A stretch of DNA of 64,000 nucleotides from Neurospora intermedia (Eukaryota > Ascomycota > Sordariomycetes > Sordariales > Sordariaceae). Position numbers and translations under genes: made by a program. This document shows positions 33,332 through 44,426 of this stretch, in pieces. The stretch covers positions 1,736,001-1,800,000 of the forward strand of contig BTPP01000006.1 in the NCBI GenBank assembly GCA_037102815.1. Reading direction: 5' to 3'. The notes beneath the pieces are model-generated. The model did not search any database. It worked only from the letters and a program-made list of their open reading frames with translations, and was not told where the DNA came from. Each line of letters starts with the position of its first letter. Position 1 is the first letter of the stretch.

Positions 33332-34639
33332 ATGTACATTTCTGAAAACTGTCCGTTATCTGTGAAGTGCTCTTGAATGCTATATGGTGAAGTAAATTCA
33401 TGTGAGACTTGCTCGTTGACTCTGCGTTCTGTAGAGCAACAAATGATATGCCTGACAATGGCAGTGAAACTTCCGCCGCCATTGTTTCCTTCAGAAGTCT
33501 GACGAGGAGGCATCGGGCGGTTCCGCATGGAGCTCGGACCACGGATTGAAGAAAAGTCGAGCTGCCAAGAACCATTGTCAAAACGAGGAATCAACGTGTG
33601 GAGGGTCTGAACCACCCAGCAGAGAAGCCGTTTCGAACATGGTTCAGGGGAACACGCAGACCACCAAGCAGCGTCATGTCAGTTCCGTATCTGCAGCAGC
33701 GGACAGGGACAGCGGTGGGTGGTACACCCTGGGGTACCTGAGCGACTACCGCAGACTGGGCGAAAATGCCTTTACCTTTTCGTCTGAACATTGGACGACG
33801 ACCTCATGAATGCCCGCACTGCTATTGTGTGGTTTATTCAAGCGGCTGCAAGTCCATGACCGATGATCAATGGGACAAAGAACGCGTCTCGCACAGAAAG
33901 GTCTCTTTGTTGTTGTCCTGCTGGTTGCTACTGCAATGCGTCACTTGGCGGGTAGCGGCAGGGGGGAGGGGGGTCGGTACGGATCCGTTATTGTAACCCG
34001 GATTCCAAACAGAATCCAAGCATTCAGTTCGCTGCTGGCGAGCCGGTGGACGGTGATTTCAGGTTGATTGAGTTGACGAGTTCTGTATCTGGACTGACAG
34101 TGATGAGGTGAGAGGTGAATGGTGGTACCTTATTGAGAGCCTCACTCCAAGCTATTGTTCATAGAAGACGGGAAGCTTGGGATGGACCCACTTCCCTCAC
34201 CGCGGGAAACGTCAAAAGGAGAGCGAGCGTCCCCTCCAGTCGCGTCGATTTTTCTTTGCAACGCAAAGGCCACCACACCCCCCCTGGCCCCCTGGCTCAA
34301 TAAGAAGCGAACCAAGCGGCACCAAATTCCTTTTGCTCTCCCGACTCCCGCTCTCCGCCATTCCGCTTCCGTTTATTTTCCGCACCCCCCGTCAATAACA
34401 ATCCCAACCTTTACCCAATTGCGACAGGGTAACCCTCACAACATCAACCCACTCTTGCGCACCTGGACCTCTTTTCGTTATCGCACAAAATTAACAACGC
34501 GTCTTTGCAAACAATTCAGCTTGCAACATCCTCGATATCACCAATTGTCCCCATTCCAGCTCTCAGTACTGCTTGGAATCATCCTCGAAGAAGAACCCAA
34601 CCACCAAAAATCTCCTGACAGACAGACTCACTTCACAAC
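33332..34639. other. Spacer and leader of the RCC1 gene
   Basis: No supported gene. The last about 300 nt are CA/CT-rich and probably form the 5' UTR of the exchange-factor gene. The first about 150 nt are the likely 3' UTR of the preceding gene. Confidence 0.5.
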
Positions 34640-36559
34640 ATGCCTCCCAAGAGAGCCGCCGCGACGCAGACCGCGAAGGAGAACGCGCCTGCCGCCAAAA
34701 CAGCAACCAAGAAGACGAAGACCACTACTACTGTCACCAAGAAGACGACCGCGAAGGTCGCCAAGAAGGACGAGGAGGAGCCCAAAGCCGCGCCCAAAGC
34801 CGCTGCCACCAAGAAGACTGCTGCACCCAAGGCTGCCGCGAAGAAGGCCGCTGCTCCCAAGAAGACTGCTGCGCCCAAGGCTGCCGCGAAGAAGGCTCCT
34901 GCTCCCAAAAAGGCTGCTGCCCCTAAGAAGACTGCTGCAGCTAAGAAGGCTGCCGCCGCCAAGGATGATTCTGATAAGGAAAACAGCGTCGCCGGCGCCA
35001 AGCGCAAGCGCGAGGAGGACGAGGAGGAAGAGGAGCAAGAGGAGCTTGCCGATGAAAAGCAGGTCAACGGCACTCGCCCCATGGTAAAGAGAGCCAAGAC
35101 CGACGAAGATGAAGCCGCGAAGCCCGCGCCCAAGAAGGCCAAGGCCGCCCCGAAGCCCAAGCCCGAACCCAAGAAGAAGCCTTTGGGCAAGGTGATCAAC
35201 GAGGCGCCCACCAAAGTGATGGACATCTTTGTCTTTGGTGAAGGCACCTCGGGAGAGCTCGGTCTCGGCAGCCTGAAGTACGACGGAAAGAAGCCCATTG
35301 ACGTCAAGCGTCCCCGTATCAACCACAACCTCAGCGGCATCGTTCAGGTCGCTTGCGGCGGCATGCACGTCGCTGCGCTCACCAAGGACAACAAGATCCT
35401 CACTTGGGGCGTCAACGACCAGGGCGCTCTCGGCCGCGACACGACCTGGGACGGCGGTCTGCGCGACGCCGATGCGGAATCTGACTCCGAGGATGAGGAC
35501 GACACTGGCCTCAACCCCAAGGAGAGCACGCCTGGCGAGATTGACACCACGGACGTTCCAGAGGGTACCGTCTGGGTTCAGGTTGTCGCCAGCGACAGCG
35601 CTACCTTTGCCTTGACCGCTACCGGTCAAGTTTACGGATGGGGTACTTTTAGGGTAAGTTGATCTAATGTTGCGCCAGGTCTCAGACTCATTTTACCAGA
35701 TACTAACTGAACTTTACAGTCAAACGAAGGCATTCTCGGCTTCACCAGAAATGTGCTGATTCAGAAGACGCCTGCTCTCATCACCCAACTCAGCAAGATC
35801 AAGCAGCTCGCCGTCGGCTCCAACCACGTTCTCGCCCTTGACGAGAAGAACAAGGTCTTCGCCTGGGGCGCCGGCCAGCAAGCCCAACTTGCGCGCCGCC
35901 TGCTCGAGCGCGACGAGAACGGCGCTCTTTTCCCCGCCAGCATCGGCACGCTTCCCGGACGCGCCAAGGCTGCCAAACTCGCCTGCGGCTCGTACCACTG
36001 CTTCATCATCGACACCAAGGGCCGGGTGATTGGCTGGGGTCTCAACAACTACGCGGAACTGGGCATCGAGGCCGAGGCCGGCACCGATGGCGGCTTCATC
36101 CTCAAGCCGCAGCTGGTTGATTCGCTCAAGGAGCACAACATTGTCGACATTGCCGGCGGCGAGCACCACTCGCTCGCGACCAACGACAAGGGCGAGCTGC
36201 TGACGTGGGGCCGCATCGACGGACACCAAGTCGGCCACCCGTCGGGTTCGTTTACTGAGGAGAACACCATCTTCGACGAGAAGGACAAGCCCAGAATCCT
36301 GGTCCAGCCCGCCGTCGTGCCAGATATCGAGGGCAAGATTGTCCATGTTGCCGCCGGCACCGACCACAGCTTCGCCATCACCGAGGACGGCAAGGTCTAC
36401 TCGTGGGGCTTCTCGGCCAACTACCAGACCGGCCAGGGAACGACGGACGATATCGAGACACCCACGCTGATCGACAACTCGGCGATTCGCGATCGCAAGA
36501 TCATCTTTGCTGGTGCTGGTGGTCAATACTCCATTCTTGGCGCTGAGCCCAAGGAATAA
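34640..36559 (+). CDS. pim1: RCC1/Pim1/Prp20-type Ran guanine nucleotide exchange factor
   Basis: Two exons, 34640-35653 and 35720-36559, joined across a 66-nt phase-0 intron (AGG/GTAAGT ... TACTAAC ... TTTACAG), giving 617 residues. The chromatin-bound exchange factor loads GTP on Ran in the nucleus. Residues about 193-617 form the seven-bladed RCC1 propeller: FGEGTSGELGLG, VACGGMHVAALTKDNKILTWG, DQGALGRDT, GWGTFRSNEGILGF (the Pim1/Prp20-type blade carrying the intron), AVGSNHVLAL, GWGLNNYAELGI, GGEHHSLATNDKGELLTWG and AAGTDHSFAITEDGKVYSWG. An acidic insertion (ESDSEDEDD) interrupts the second blade. Residues 1-190 are an unusually long Lys/Ala tail of KKTAAPKAA repeats like a histone H1 tail, then KRKREEDEEEEE, likely serving DNA binding and import. 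The repeats explain the long spurious frames on both strands. Confidence 0.95.
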
Positions 36560-37517
36560 GGAAAGACGGAGTCATGGACGCCAGACAGACAGACGATGAA
36601 CCCCCCTGAACGAATGGGTTGAGTTGGGAAGTGTAAGGAGACATTAAACAAAGAGAGCGAAAAGCTTGAAAGACGTGGGGAAGAAAGAAACGACGTTTTT
36701 GTCTTGCTGAGCAACAACAATGGTCCCAGTTACGGACAGAATATTCTGTTAAACCTTTTTTTCCCACAAATGTTCGGTTTCACTGGTCACTCACTGGCTT
36801 TGGCAACTGGCCTTGGATTCAGGTCTTCTGGTCTGGTGCCCACAAACTCATCAAAAAGCAAGCGGTCCCGGAGCAATTTGTTTGTCGTTGTTTTGGTTTG
36901 CCTATGTGGCAAAAGGAGATTAGGGTGTGTTGGTGTTCAGTTGCTATTATAAACTGCTCAAGGGCGTTCCGGTGAGGGAGGGAGGGTTGGGGCGCTCGGC
37001 AGGCTGGTGTTTTTTGTTTTCATCATTTTTTGAACTGTTCCTTTTTGCGTGGTACGAGTTTTTCATAGGCCTCTTGCTAGCAGCTGTCATTTTCCGTGCT
37101 ACGACCAGATTCATTATGACAGAGGGGAGTTTCGAGAGCTCTTTTATTGCAACGGATGAACGGAATATAGTGAAATGGAATGGATCTTGGATCTAATAGA
37201 TATTATGATGATTAAACTCTTGTGCATTACGTTCAGTTTCATGTCCACTATGCTTTTCATAAACCCGTGCCAAAAAATGCAAAAGGCAAAAGATGCATTG
37301 TCAATGATTTGATTTCTTTTGTATATTTGATACCCAGTAGTGTAAGTACACCGGACACCCATTTCAGCCGGTCACCCAACCGACCCAACCCATCCCAAGC
37401 ATACATACATAACCCCATCATTACCCAAGTTACATCTACGCCCCCCTATCCCACTAACCCCCCCATTCATTACCAACTTTTTGTCCCTCCCATACACATA
37501 CTACACACACAACCTCA
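36560..37517. other. Convergent 3' spacer
   Basis: A 958-nt gap between the convergent exchange-factor and Yip1 genes, containing T-rich and CA-rich runs. It presumably holds both 3' UTRs. No gene seen. Confidence 0.6.
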
Positions 37518-38640
37518 TCACAACGAAGAAGCTGTTCCAACCTTGGCAAACGACCCGCTCCCCTTGCTGCTAAACACGCTCATGATGCCAAACCCCACAT
37601 AGAACAGCGCAAGCGGGTATGCCACCAGCGCCCGCATGCTCCTCATTCTCGACACGGCGCAAAAGATGCCGCTAGCCGAGTAGGTCGACCACAAGATGGC
37701 CGCGCTCGTCAGGACGATGCCGAGGGGTGTATCCATGGGCATCACGATCCCGACCAGACTGGTGGCCACGAGCGGGAGCAGGCAGTAGCCCAACACCGAG
37801 GCGGAGCGGGCAAAGGTCAAAGTGGAGCGACCGGCGCTGTGGTCGTGGTCGGCGGCGGAGGACATGGAGGCGGACGAGATGGAGGTTGCGGACGGGCCTG
37901 GGTAGGACGAGTAGGCTTGTGCTGGGGCGCCGCCAGGGCCAACCGGGCCGGAGGCGGAGGCGGAGGAGGAGGAGGGAACACCGCCGGCGGAGGGAGCCAT
38001 TAGCGAGAGGATGACGTGCAGGCTGATGGAACCGAAGAGGGCGAGGCCGTAGATGTAGCCGAAATGGACGCGGCCGGATAGGAGGAGGAAGGTGCCCATA
38101 AGGAAGAAGAAGAGGACGGGGCCAGCCATGTCGGAGTCGTCCATTAGATGTTGGTCGATGCGGCCGAAGGGATTGAGGACTGCTAGGGTCTGTTTTTGAG
38201 TTTGGAGGACTTTAGTTAGTATGCCGTCCTTCCTAGAGAGCTGGAGGTGGAGAGAGAGAGGAAGAAAGAAGATAAGCAAAACAAGTTACCTTTGATCGAA
38301 TATGTCCAAAGTTAACGCCCAGCTCCTCCAGCAGAGGAGGCTCTCCCTCGTACCCTTCCGTCGAAAAGGCCGCCAGCCATCCGGTCCTCAGTCCGCCCTG
38401 CTCGCCCATGCGACCCGAAACGCCGCCAGCCGCGCTGCTACCGCCGAAGCCCGAGGAGAAGCCGCCGGTTCCTACGCCATAGCCACCAGACGACGAGGGC
38501 CCGCCGTAGCCGTATGCTGCTTGTGAAGGTGTTGCGTGGCCGGACACGGGCTGTGTGTATGAGGAGGGGTAGAACTGCAGGTTCTGGGCGTTGGAAGGGG
38601 CGTAGCCCTGGTTTGGCGGTGCGCCGTAGTATTGCGACAT
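37518..38640 (-). CDS. yip1: Yip1 family ER-Golgi membrane protein
   Basis: Two exons on the minus strand, 38640-38290 and 38189-37518, with a 100-nt phase-0 intron (AAAG/GTAACT ... ACTAAC ... AACAG), giving 340 residues. Splicing joins GVNFGHIRSK to TLAVLNPFGRID, restoring the diagnostic Yip1 run continued by QHLMDDSDMAGP. Yip1 binds Rab GTPases and Yif1 and works in ER-to-Golgi vesicle formation. The N-terminal about 75 residues are Gly/Ser/Tyr/Pro-rich and cytosolic. Five hydrophobic segments follow: VLFFFLMGTFLLL, FGYIYGLALFGSISLHVIL, VLGYCLLPLVATSLVGIV, GIVLTSAAILWS and AYPLALFYVGFGIMSVF. A low-complexity Ser/Ala/Gly/Pro insertion of about 60 residues (APSAGGVPSSSSASASG...DHDHSAGRST) separates segments 2 and 3, where yeast Yip1 has a short loop. 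Confidence 0.94.
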
Positions 38641-39649
38641 GGTTGGTGATATGACGGCGTGGTCCGCTCTCGTATGTGAGGGAGTGTTGGTGGTTGTAGA
38701 GTTGTCGTTGTTCTTCCCCGATCGTCAACAAGGGGAAGCTATGAATTCACAGGGGCTGATGTTACCGAGTAGTATGTAGGTACCAGCTGACGTAGGCGCA
38801 AACTGTCAATAATACGTAGCTGCACTTGAGCGCCCGTCGTTTCCAATGCGCGTTCGTGGGGGTGCGAGAACAGCGTCGGAAATCGATGATGGAAATTCGG
38901 TGGGGTGAAGAAAGTCGAAAATCAACGAGCGTGAGTGTTGACAAGAAAAAAGGCCACGGCAAAAGTCGAAGGGTCGAGATGATGTTGCGTTGCGCTTCCT
39001 TTTCAGATGTCAATTCGTGTCAAAGTCGTGGTGGAAGTGGAAGCTTCCCTTCCCTAGGTAGGTCTTGAAACGGTTGGCGGCCAGCTGCTCGGGCCACTTG
39101 TGCTTACACCTGGTTCAGTGTTTACTGCAGCGTTCAAATACTGCAGTGTGGTTCAGTGGTCCAGGCCCCTGTGAGTGGAGGCTTCTGTGGTGGGTTGGTG
39201 CCTCAGGCGTCATCCCGCCCGTCCAGAGAGGCACGGGGGCGGCAGTGTCACCTCAGTCGTCACACCCGAACCCGTTGCAGCGTGCAGCAAGCAGCCCCAT
39301 GTCATTGACAACAGGTCAGCAGCACAAGACCAGGGCAGGCAAAAGGTACGTACCTCTACTGCCTTGACGGGTTGCCGGAAAGATGCCAAGACCCTGCCGA
39401 AGAATTTCCGGCAATCGGCGGTCCGGCCCATCTCTTGTCGGCTCAATTTTTTGAAGTTGGCGGCGCCGTCGTTATCGACCTGACGGGACCTGGACGGTTC
39501 GTTATCCATCGATTGATCTCCATCTCCATCCGTGTTACGGCATCCGACAACTTCACCCCCCAAAGTACCTCTGCATCCGCAACGTAGACACCCATCTGCC
39601 AACCCAGTCCATTGCCAGCCACTTCGGCGGCCAACTCCATATAGTCACA
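38641..39649. promoter_or_regulatory. Divergent intergenic region, yip1 / pam16
   Basis: A 1.0-kb head-to-head gap carrying promoters of both genes. Words of the TACCTA/CTAGGTAGG type occur near 38776 and 39053-39062. No other gene seen. Confidence 0.5.
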
Positions 39650-40257
39650 ATGGTATGCTTATTATTTTCTTCTTGTTGTTGAACAAAAGTTGCGCCACAT
39701 TGTCTGCTTGGTTGTTTGGTTGGTTTGTTGCTATGCACAACCGTCTATTCCCGAGTTCCCGGGCTTGACTGCCTCTCACATTCTACTTTGTATACACAAG
39801 TCAACTAACAATTCTCTCTTCCCAACCTCTCTAGGCCTACCGTCTCATCACCCAAGTGGTCGTCGTCGGCTCGCGCGTGCTCGGCCGCGCCTTCGCCGAG
39901 GCCTACAAGCAAGCGGCCGCCTCCTCGCAGTACCAGCGCGCGCAGCAAAAGAACGGTAACGCTGCTACCGGACGCGCCAGCCTGACCAGCGGCATGACGC
40001 TCGACGAGGCGTGCAAGATTCTCAATGTCAACAAGCCTGCGGACGGCACAGCGGCCAACATGGAGGAGGTGATGGAGCGGTTCAAGCGCCTGTTTGACGC
40101 CAACGACCCGGAGAAGGGCGGCTCTTTCTACCTGCAGAGCAAGGTCGTGCGGGCGCGTGAGCGCCTCGAGGCCGAGATTAAGCCCAAGATGGAGGAGAAG
40201 CAGGCCGAGGAGGAGGTCAAAGAAGGGTGGAACCCCAAGATTTACAAGGATCGGTGA
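39650..40257 (+). CDS. pam16: Pam16/Tim16, J-like subunit of the mitochondrial import motor
   Basis: Two exons, 39650-39652 and 39835-40257, giving 141 residues. The first coding exon is only the ATG, followed directly by donor GTATGC. The 182-nt intron has a CAACTAAC branch and ends CTCTAG before GCC TAC CGT (AYRLITQVVVVGSRVLG). The initiator-codon exon is favoured because no usable in-frame ATG precedes AYRL and because Pam16 proteins begin M-A-x-R-L-x-x-Q. The N-terminal hydrophobic stretch anchors to the inner membrane. The J-like domain (about residues 60-118: TLDEACKILNVNK, MEEVMERFKRLFDANDPEKGGSFYLQSKVVRARERLE) lacks the HPD tripeptide, so it restrains the J protein Pam18 on mtHsp70. 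A charged tail ends NPKIYKDR. Coding composition is typical of the host. Confidence 0.94.
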
Positions 40258-41771
40258 TCGTCACGCGGCATGACTGAACAGACACGTCTTGAGAACTGGA
40301 GATGAGATATCGATCCGGGAAGGACGGCGGCGTGGCGATGGTGGTGGTGGTGGTTGTGGTGGTGGTAGCGGCGGCTTGGAGGTGTCGGGGATTAGGGACG
40401 CTGCACACATTCGGCACGCACATGCACACGCAGCGGAAGTTGATGGAAGGGGAAGCTACGGCTGGCTGCTACTGCGGTCAAATCGATTGTTGCATTCCCC
40501 CTTTTCTTACACGATGATACGACTTGGCGACAGAGAGGACGAAACGATCAGCACACGATAACAATGCTTCTTCTTCTACTCCCTTCCATCGTCCTCCGTT
40601 CCGGGCCAGTGCCGCCTTGACATACCTTCGTTGGATACTGGCGGTATGCAGTCAAGGAATGCATAGGAATGTCACTGTTTGGGTGACTCTTTTGCTCCAG
40701 TCAGCATACCTACCGCCCTACCACGGCCAAATCACCGCCCACTCTCCAGCCCCCCGCCTTGTACAAAAAAGACACAGACATATAAAAACAAAAACTCTTC
40801 ACTCGACTTCGGCAGGCCTGGCGTTCGCGGTTAGGAAGGGTATATACAGGATTCGGCAAAAGAAAAGGGATAGCGGTTTGCCGGATGGATGGATGGTTGT
40901 TGTTTCTGCATAGGTATTCATAGCGAGAGAGAAAGGGCAGGGGTCATTTGGCCCCTACCACGTGTAATTCTATCACTTCTGTACAAAATCAAACCATGAG
41001 TGGACGAGGTATTGGTGTGAGTCTTTATGTTGTATCTTGCTATGAGTTAATGAAAGCACTAATAGCTACATCAGGCACCTCTAGGTAGGTAACTTTGTCT
41101 ATGTACTCTCTCTATGACTCTACAAGTTGGAACGGCTGAACTCTATATGTATCTCTTATGACAATAGTGGTACCAACGGTATCCAGTGTCTATCTACATC
41201 TCCAACCGCATCGCTTGTTGTATCATAACGCTCATGTGCCATCTACTCTAACCTCTATACCATGTTTCGCTGTTCTGTTCCGAAATGAATTCCTCGAAAA
41301 ATGCCAACCGAGTTCTAAAGAGAGTGCAAACGTGGCTGTGATGGTACCTTAAATTCTGACAACTTGTTCCATCGACTCAAAATGATTTCCGAGCAAAGAG
41401 ACTTGCGCTGACTGCAGCCAAGGTACCAAGAAGTTCAGCCATAATCACCCATACCACCAGTATCCCTGGTGTGGGGCACGGCTCGTTTTACCCGGCGAAG
41501 TCACCACGATGGCTGGGATCAACTGGGCTGGTTTCATGTCGGGAGTGACTCTCGCCTTCTTGGGAGTCGTTTCCGGAGTCTCAGGAAGCTCAGTAACAGT
41601 AATGATTACCTCAGGTGAATATAGCCTCTTCTTGAAGGGTCGAGACTGAACCGAAAGAGGCCCATGAAATGTCTCAGCGGAAGGAGACATCTCACATACC
41701 CCATTGCTGTGACCGGGAGGTTGGGCGAACTTGGGAATCGAAACAGAAATAGGAATGTCAGTGATTTTCTG
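40258..41771. other. Spacer with one possible small gene
   Basis: A 1.5-kb gap between pam16 and the 3' end of the biotin ligase gene. A GGTGGT-rich run (40337-40380) follows the pam16 stop codon. Apart from the small minus-strand frame listed separately, nothing is supported. Confidence 0.5.
41445..41690 (-). CDS. Possible small hypothetical protein (81 aa)
   Basis: An ATG-initiated minus-strand frame, MSPSAETFHGPLSVQ to GYWWYG, with fairly even codon use and a Pro/Thr/Lys-rich middle (ELPETPETTPKKARV). It starts 82 nt after the biotin ligase stop on the same strand, so it may lie in that gene's 3' UTR. No family is recognised. Chance openness is a real alternative. Confidence 0.25.
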   Translation of the reverse strand: MSPSAETFHGPLSVQSRPFKKRLYSPEVIITVTELPETPETTPKKARVTPDMKPAQLIPAIVVTSPGKTSRAPHQGYWWYG

Positions 41772-44073
41772 CTAGACCTTCCTCTTGATCAGTCCCTTCC
41801 AGTAGTCGAACCCGTTCTCGTCGCTCTGCAACTGGAACATTGTGCCCGTTCCCTTCCACGAGTTCAGTTCGATGCCGTCCTCCATCACCTCCTCGGCCAC
41901 CAGAAGGCCTTGGTCCTTGGTGATACCCAGTACGCGGGCCTTCACGCCGTCTTCATCTTCAAGGGTGACGATCTGGTTGGTATGCAGCCAATGCTTGTAG
42001 TACAAGGCTTCCACCTCGTCCGAGAACCCCTTCCGCAGGAAGTGGTCGTAGAGGATCTCGAGGCAGATGACAATTCTGGCCACCAGGCGTTCTATGTTGA
42101 ACGGCGGTGGAGATGGCTTGTCGCCATCTAGCATGCTAGCAGTCCACTTAAGAAGTGCATCGAGACTGGTCGTGGGTTGGGCGTTGTTCGTGTTGAGTCC
42201 GATGCCGAGGACAACCTGATAATTCGGAGCGCTGTAAGAACAGTTGGCGAGGATACCGCCAACCTTGACGTAGGCTGGCTCATTGGGCTTGCTCGGGTCT
42301 CGAACGTAGATGTCGTTCGGCCACTTGATCCTGACATCCAACTTTTGGTAAATGTCATCCTCGTGGTCGTATCCCTTGATAGCCTCGACGATAGCAATTG
42401 CCGCCAGGTAATTGAAGAAGCCTAACGGGCGTGACGCAATGACGTTCGCTGAGTGGTTGATGACCGTTGACATTATCAAGCAGCCGGCGGGGGAGACCCA
42501 GACGTTGTTGCCCCGGCCACGGCCTGCTACCTGGCGAGTGGCGGTAAAGGTGAAGCCGGAATCTAGTTTGGAAAGAAGTTGGGGGTTGCTGCAGCACGAT
42601 ATCAGTGTCTGGTTATGTTCACAGAAGTGTGCCTCCTCTTACCTTGAGAGCAAAGTATTAGTACTCGTGACAGTGTCCCCATACATCAAGTGGTTGCCCC
42701 AGCTTAGGGTCGGACACCATGGGTCCTGTGTCCCCACACGCAATGCTTGCTTCCATGTACTGAACCCACAGTTGGATTCAAGCATTCTAAAGTCTTCCAG
42801 GCTGGCGTAGTAGATGGTGTGGTCAAACTCTGTGCCTGACTCGTCGTCCCCTTGGCCTGCTACCTTAGAGCCAACATTGAGTCGCCAAGTAACTTTGTCA
42901 GACTTCCGTGGTTCGTAGTTGGTTGACCATGAGCCGTCAGTAGTCCACTCGAGATGGAACATATCCGATCCGTACTTATCCTCGAGCCAGATGCTCCCAT
43001 CAGTTATGACCGCATAGCTTCGCCCCGTGAGGCGGTTTAGGAGGGACTCAAGGTGCCCTCCCTGGCAGTAGATGTTCAACATGGTCGTTAGTCGGGGAAT
43101 ATCATCCCATGCAGCCTTGGGAGAGAGTGACAGCCCCATCTTGCTGAGACACGCCGCAAGGAATTCCAGCCGTGCACTTTCGTCCGCCGTCACCTCCTCC
43201 ACAAGCTTGTCGTAACCCGGGATGTCAGGCTGCGATTTCAAAGAGGTGCCAGAGAATCTGAGCTTGTGTCAGCAGGAAAACCCCCAAGGTAGTTCAAAGT
43301 TCGCGGCTTACTCTGGGTGTGGTCCTGTGAGTATGGCTTTACCCTGACCAACCTTGCAAAATACCACAGCAGCCTGTGTTTTACCAGACGGGAAATCGAT
43401 ACGGTCTGCGTATTCGGCAAGGATTTCGACCCCGTCGGATTCCATTGCCTCGGCATTGAGGAAGACTCCGCCTCCATTGTAGTACGATTTGAAGACATCA
43501 GGCGGCGCTTGGCCACCACTGAAGGCTTCCTTTCTCACAGAAAGTTTGGCAGCCTTGGCGCCCATTTCACAGTGGTATTGGAATCCCTTGAAGGCAGGAC
43601 CACCGCAAGTGCCTGGGAAGAAAGCCAGCTCTCTCGGGCCCTTGACATCCTGGCTTGGGTCATCGAGCTGAAACCAACACTGGCCGCTGCCATAGTAGCC
43701 TCCGGCACAGAAGCCCAGATAAGCTCCTCCGTTGCGGACGTAGTCGGCAATGACGCGGTTGCCGGGGCCGTTGAGTTCGCGACAGAAGGGGAGGTCGGCG
43801 CCACCAGGAAAAACCAACAGAGCACAAGTTGACTGCCAGGGTTCGGTCTTGAGGGTCGATGCTGTGATGTGGGAAACAGCGTACTTGGATCCCACGAGAC
43901 GCTTCAGGGACTCGGTGCATTGGCGGAGACATTCGGGGGTTACTCCCGCTCCTGTATAAGCCGTTAGTCAACAGCGTCATGGAATCTCAGTTGAGTCTCA
44001 GAAGACGGGCAATCTCACCTGCGTAGATCAGGACATTGAGTACCCGCTGGTCAGTTTTCAGGCGGGTAGCCAT
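41772..44073 (-). CDS. bpl1: Biotin--protein ligase
   Basis: Four exons on the minus strand: 44073-44019, 43951-43312, 43257-42643 and 42588-41772, giving 690 residues. The introns are 67, 54 and 54 nt, with GTGAGA, GTAAGC and GTAAGA donors. The enzyme joins biotin via biotinyl-AMP to lysines of carboxylases. Residues about 12-250 are the glutamine-amidotransferase-like N-terminal domain of eukaryotic ligases (VLNVLIYAGAGVTPECLRQC, LVFPGGADLPFCRELNG, YLGFCAGGYYG). The catalytic domain follows TVTSTNTLLSSNPQLL, with RQVAGRGRGNNVWVSP (the glycine-rich biotinyl-AMP loop), RIKWPNDIYV, KVGGILANCSY and LGIGLNTNN, and the C-terminal SH3-like cap ends WKGLIKRKV. The acceptor of intron 2 is the second of two AGs (CTCAG/ATTC), because the first leads to an early stop. 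It shares its promoter with coa4. Confidence 0.95.
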
Positions 44074-44426
44074 GACTGCCGTGAAGACAAGAGAAATTCG
44101 AGTCCTTAGCTTTGTCGCGTTTCTTGTGTTGGAGATGATGTGAGATGAAGATTCAAGCCCCGGGGTGCGTAGGTGATACTGTCGTGAGTCAGGTACGTTG
44201 TTGGGGTTCCTGTTGTGCTAGCTGTTAGTGGATTGTTTCAGGGCTACTTGCGCCCTTTTCCGGCACTGTCACCGTGCCTTCAGTTCACAGCACAATCTGA
44301 ACACAACCTAAACTGGAAGGCACCGACTCGTACCAGCAAAGACTCGGGAACAGCCGATACCTCTACTGCGCCAACCCGAGAAAACGAAACTGAACTCGAG
44401 GAGAAGGAGAAAGGAAGCGGTTGAAG
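44074..44426. promoter_or_regulatory. 353-bp divergent promoter, bpl1 / coa4
   Basis: The start codons of the two head-to-head genes are 353 bp apart, so both promoters and leaders must overlap. It contains no TATA box of standard form. Co-regulation of two mitochondria-related genes is an inference. Confidence 0.6.

Noticed and set aside
33001-33615. 204-codon minus-strand frame opposite the unknown gene at 32450
   Set aside because: No domain; the opposing frame has an ATG in a normal position and host-like codons. The unknown gene itself is only moderately certain.
34628-35629. 333-codon minus-strand frame over the RCC1 gene (and the 310-codon plus-strand frame at 34155-35087)
   Set aside because: Both arise from the AAG/GCC repeats of the Lys/Ala tail read in other frames. 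They encode low-complexity runs, while the true frame continues into the RCC1 propeller.
43317-43832. 171-codon plus-strand frame over biotin ligase exon 2
   Set aside because: Antisense to the conserved BPL N-terminal domain.
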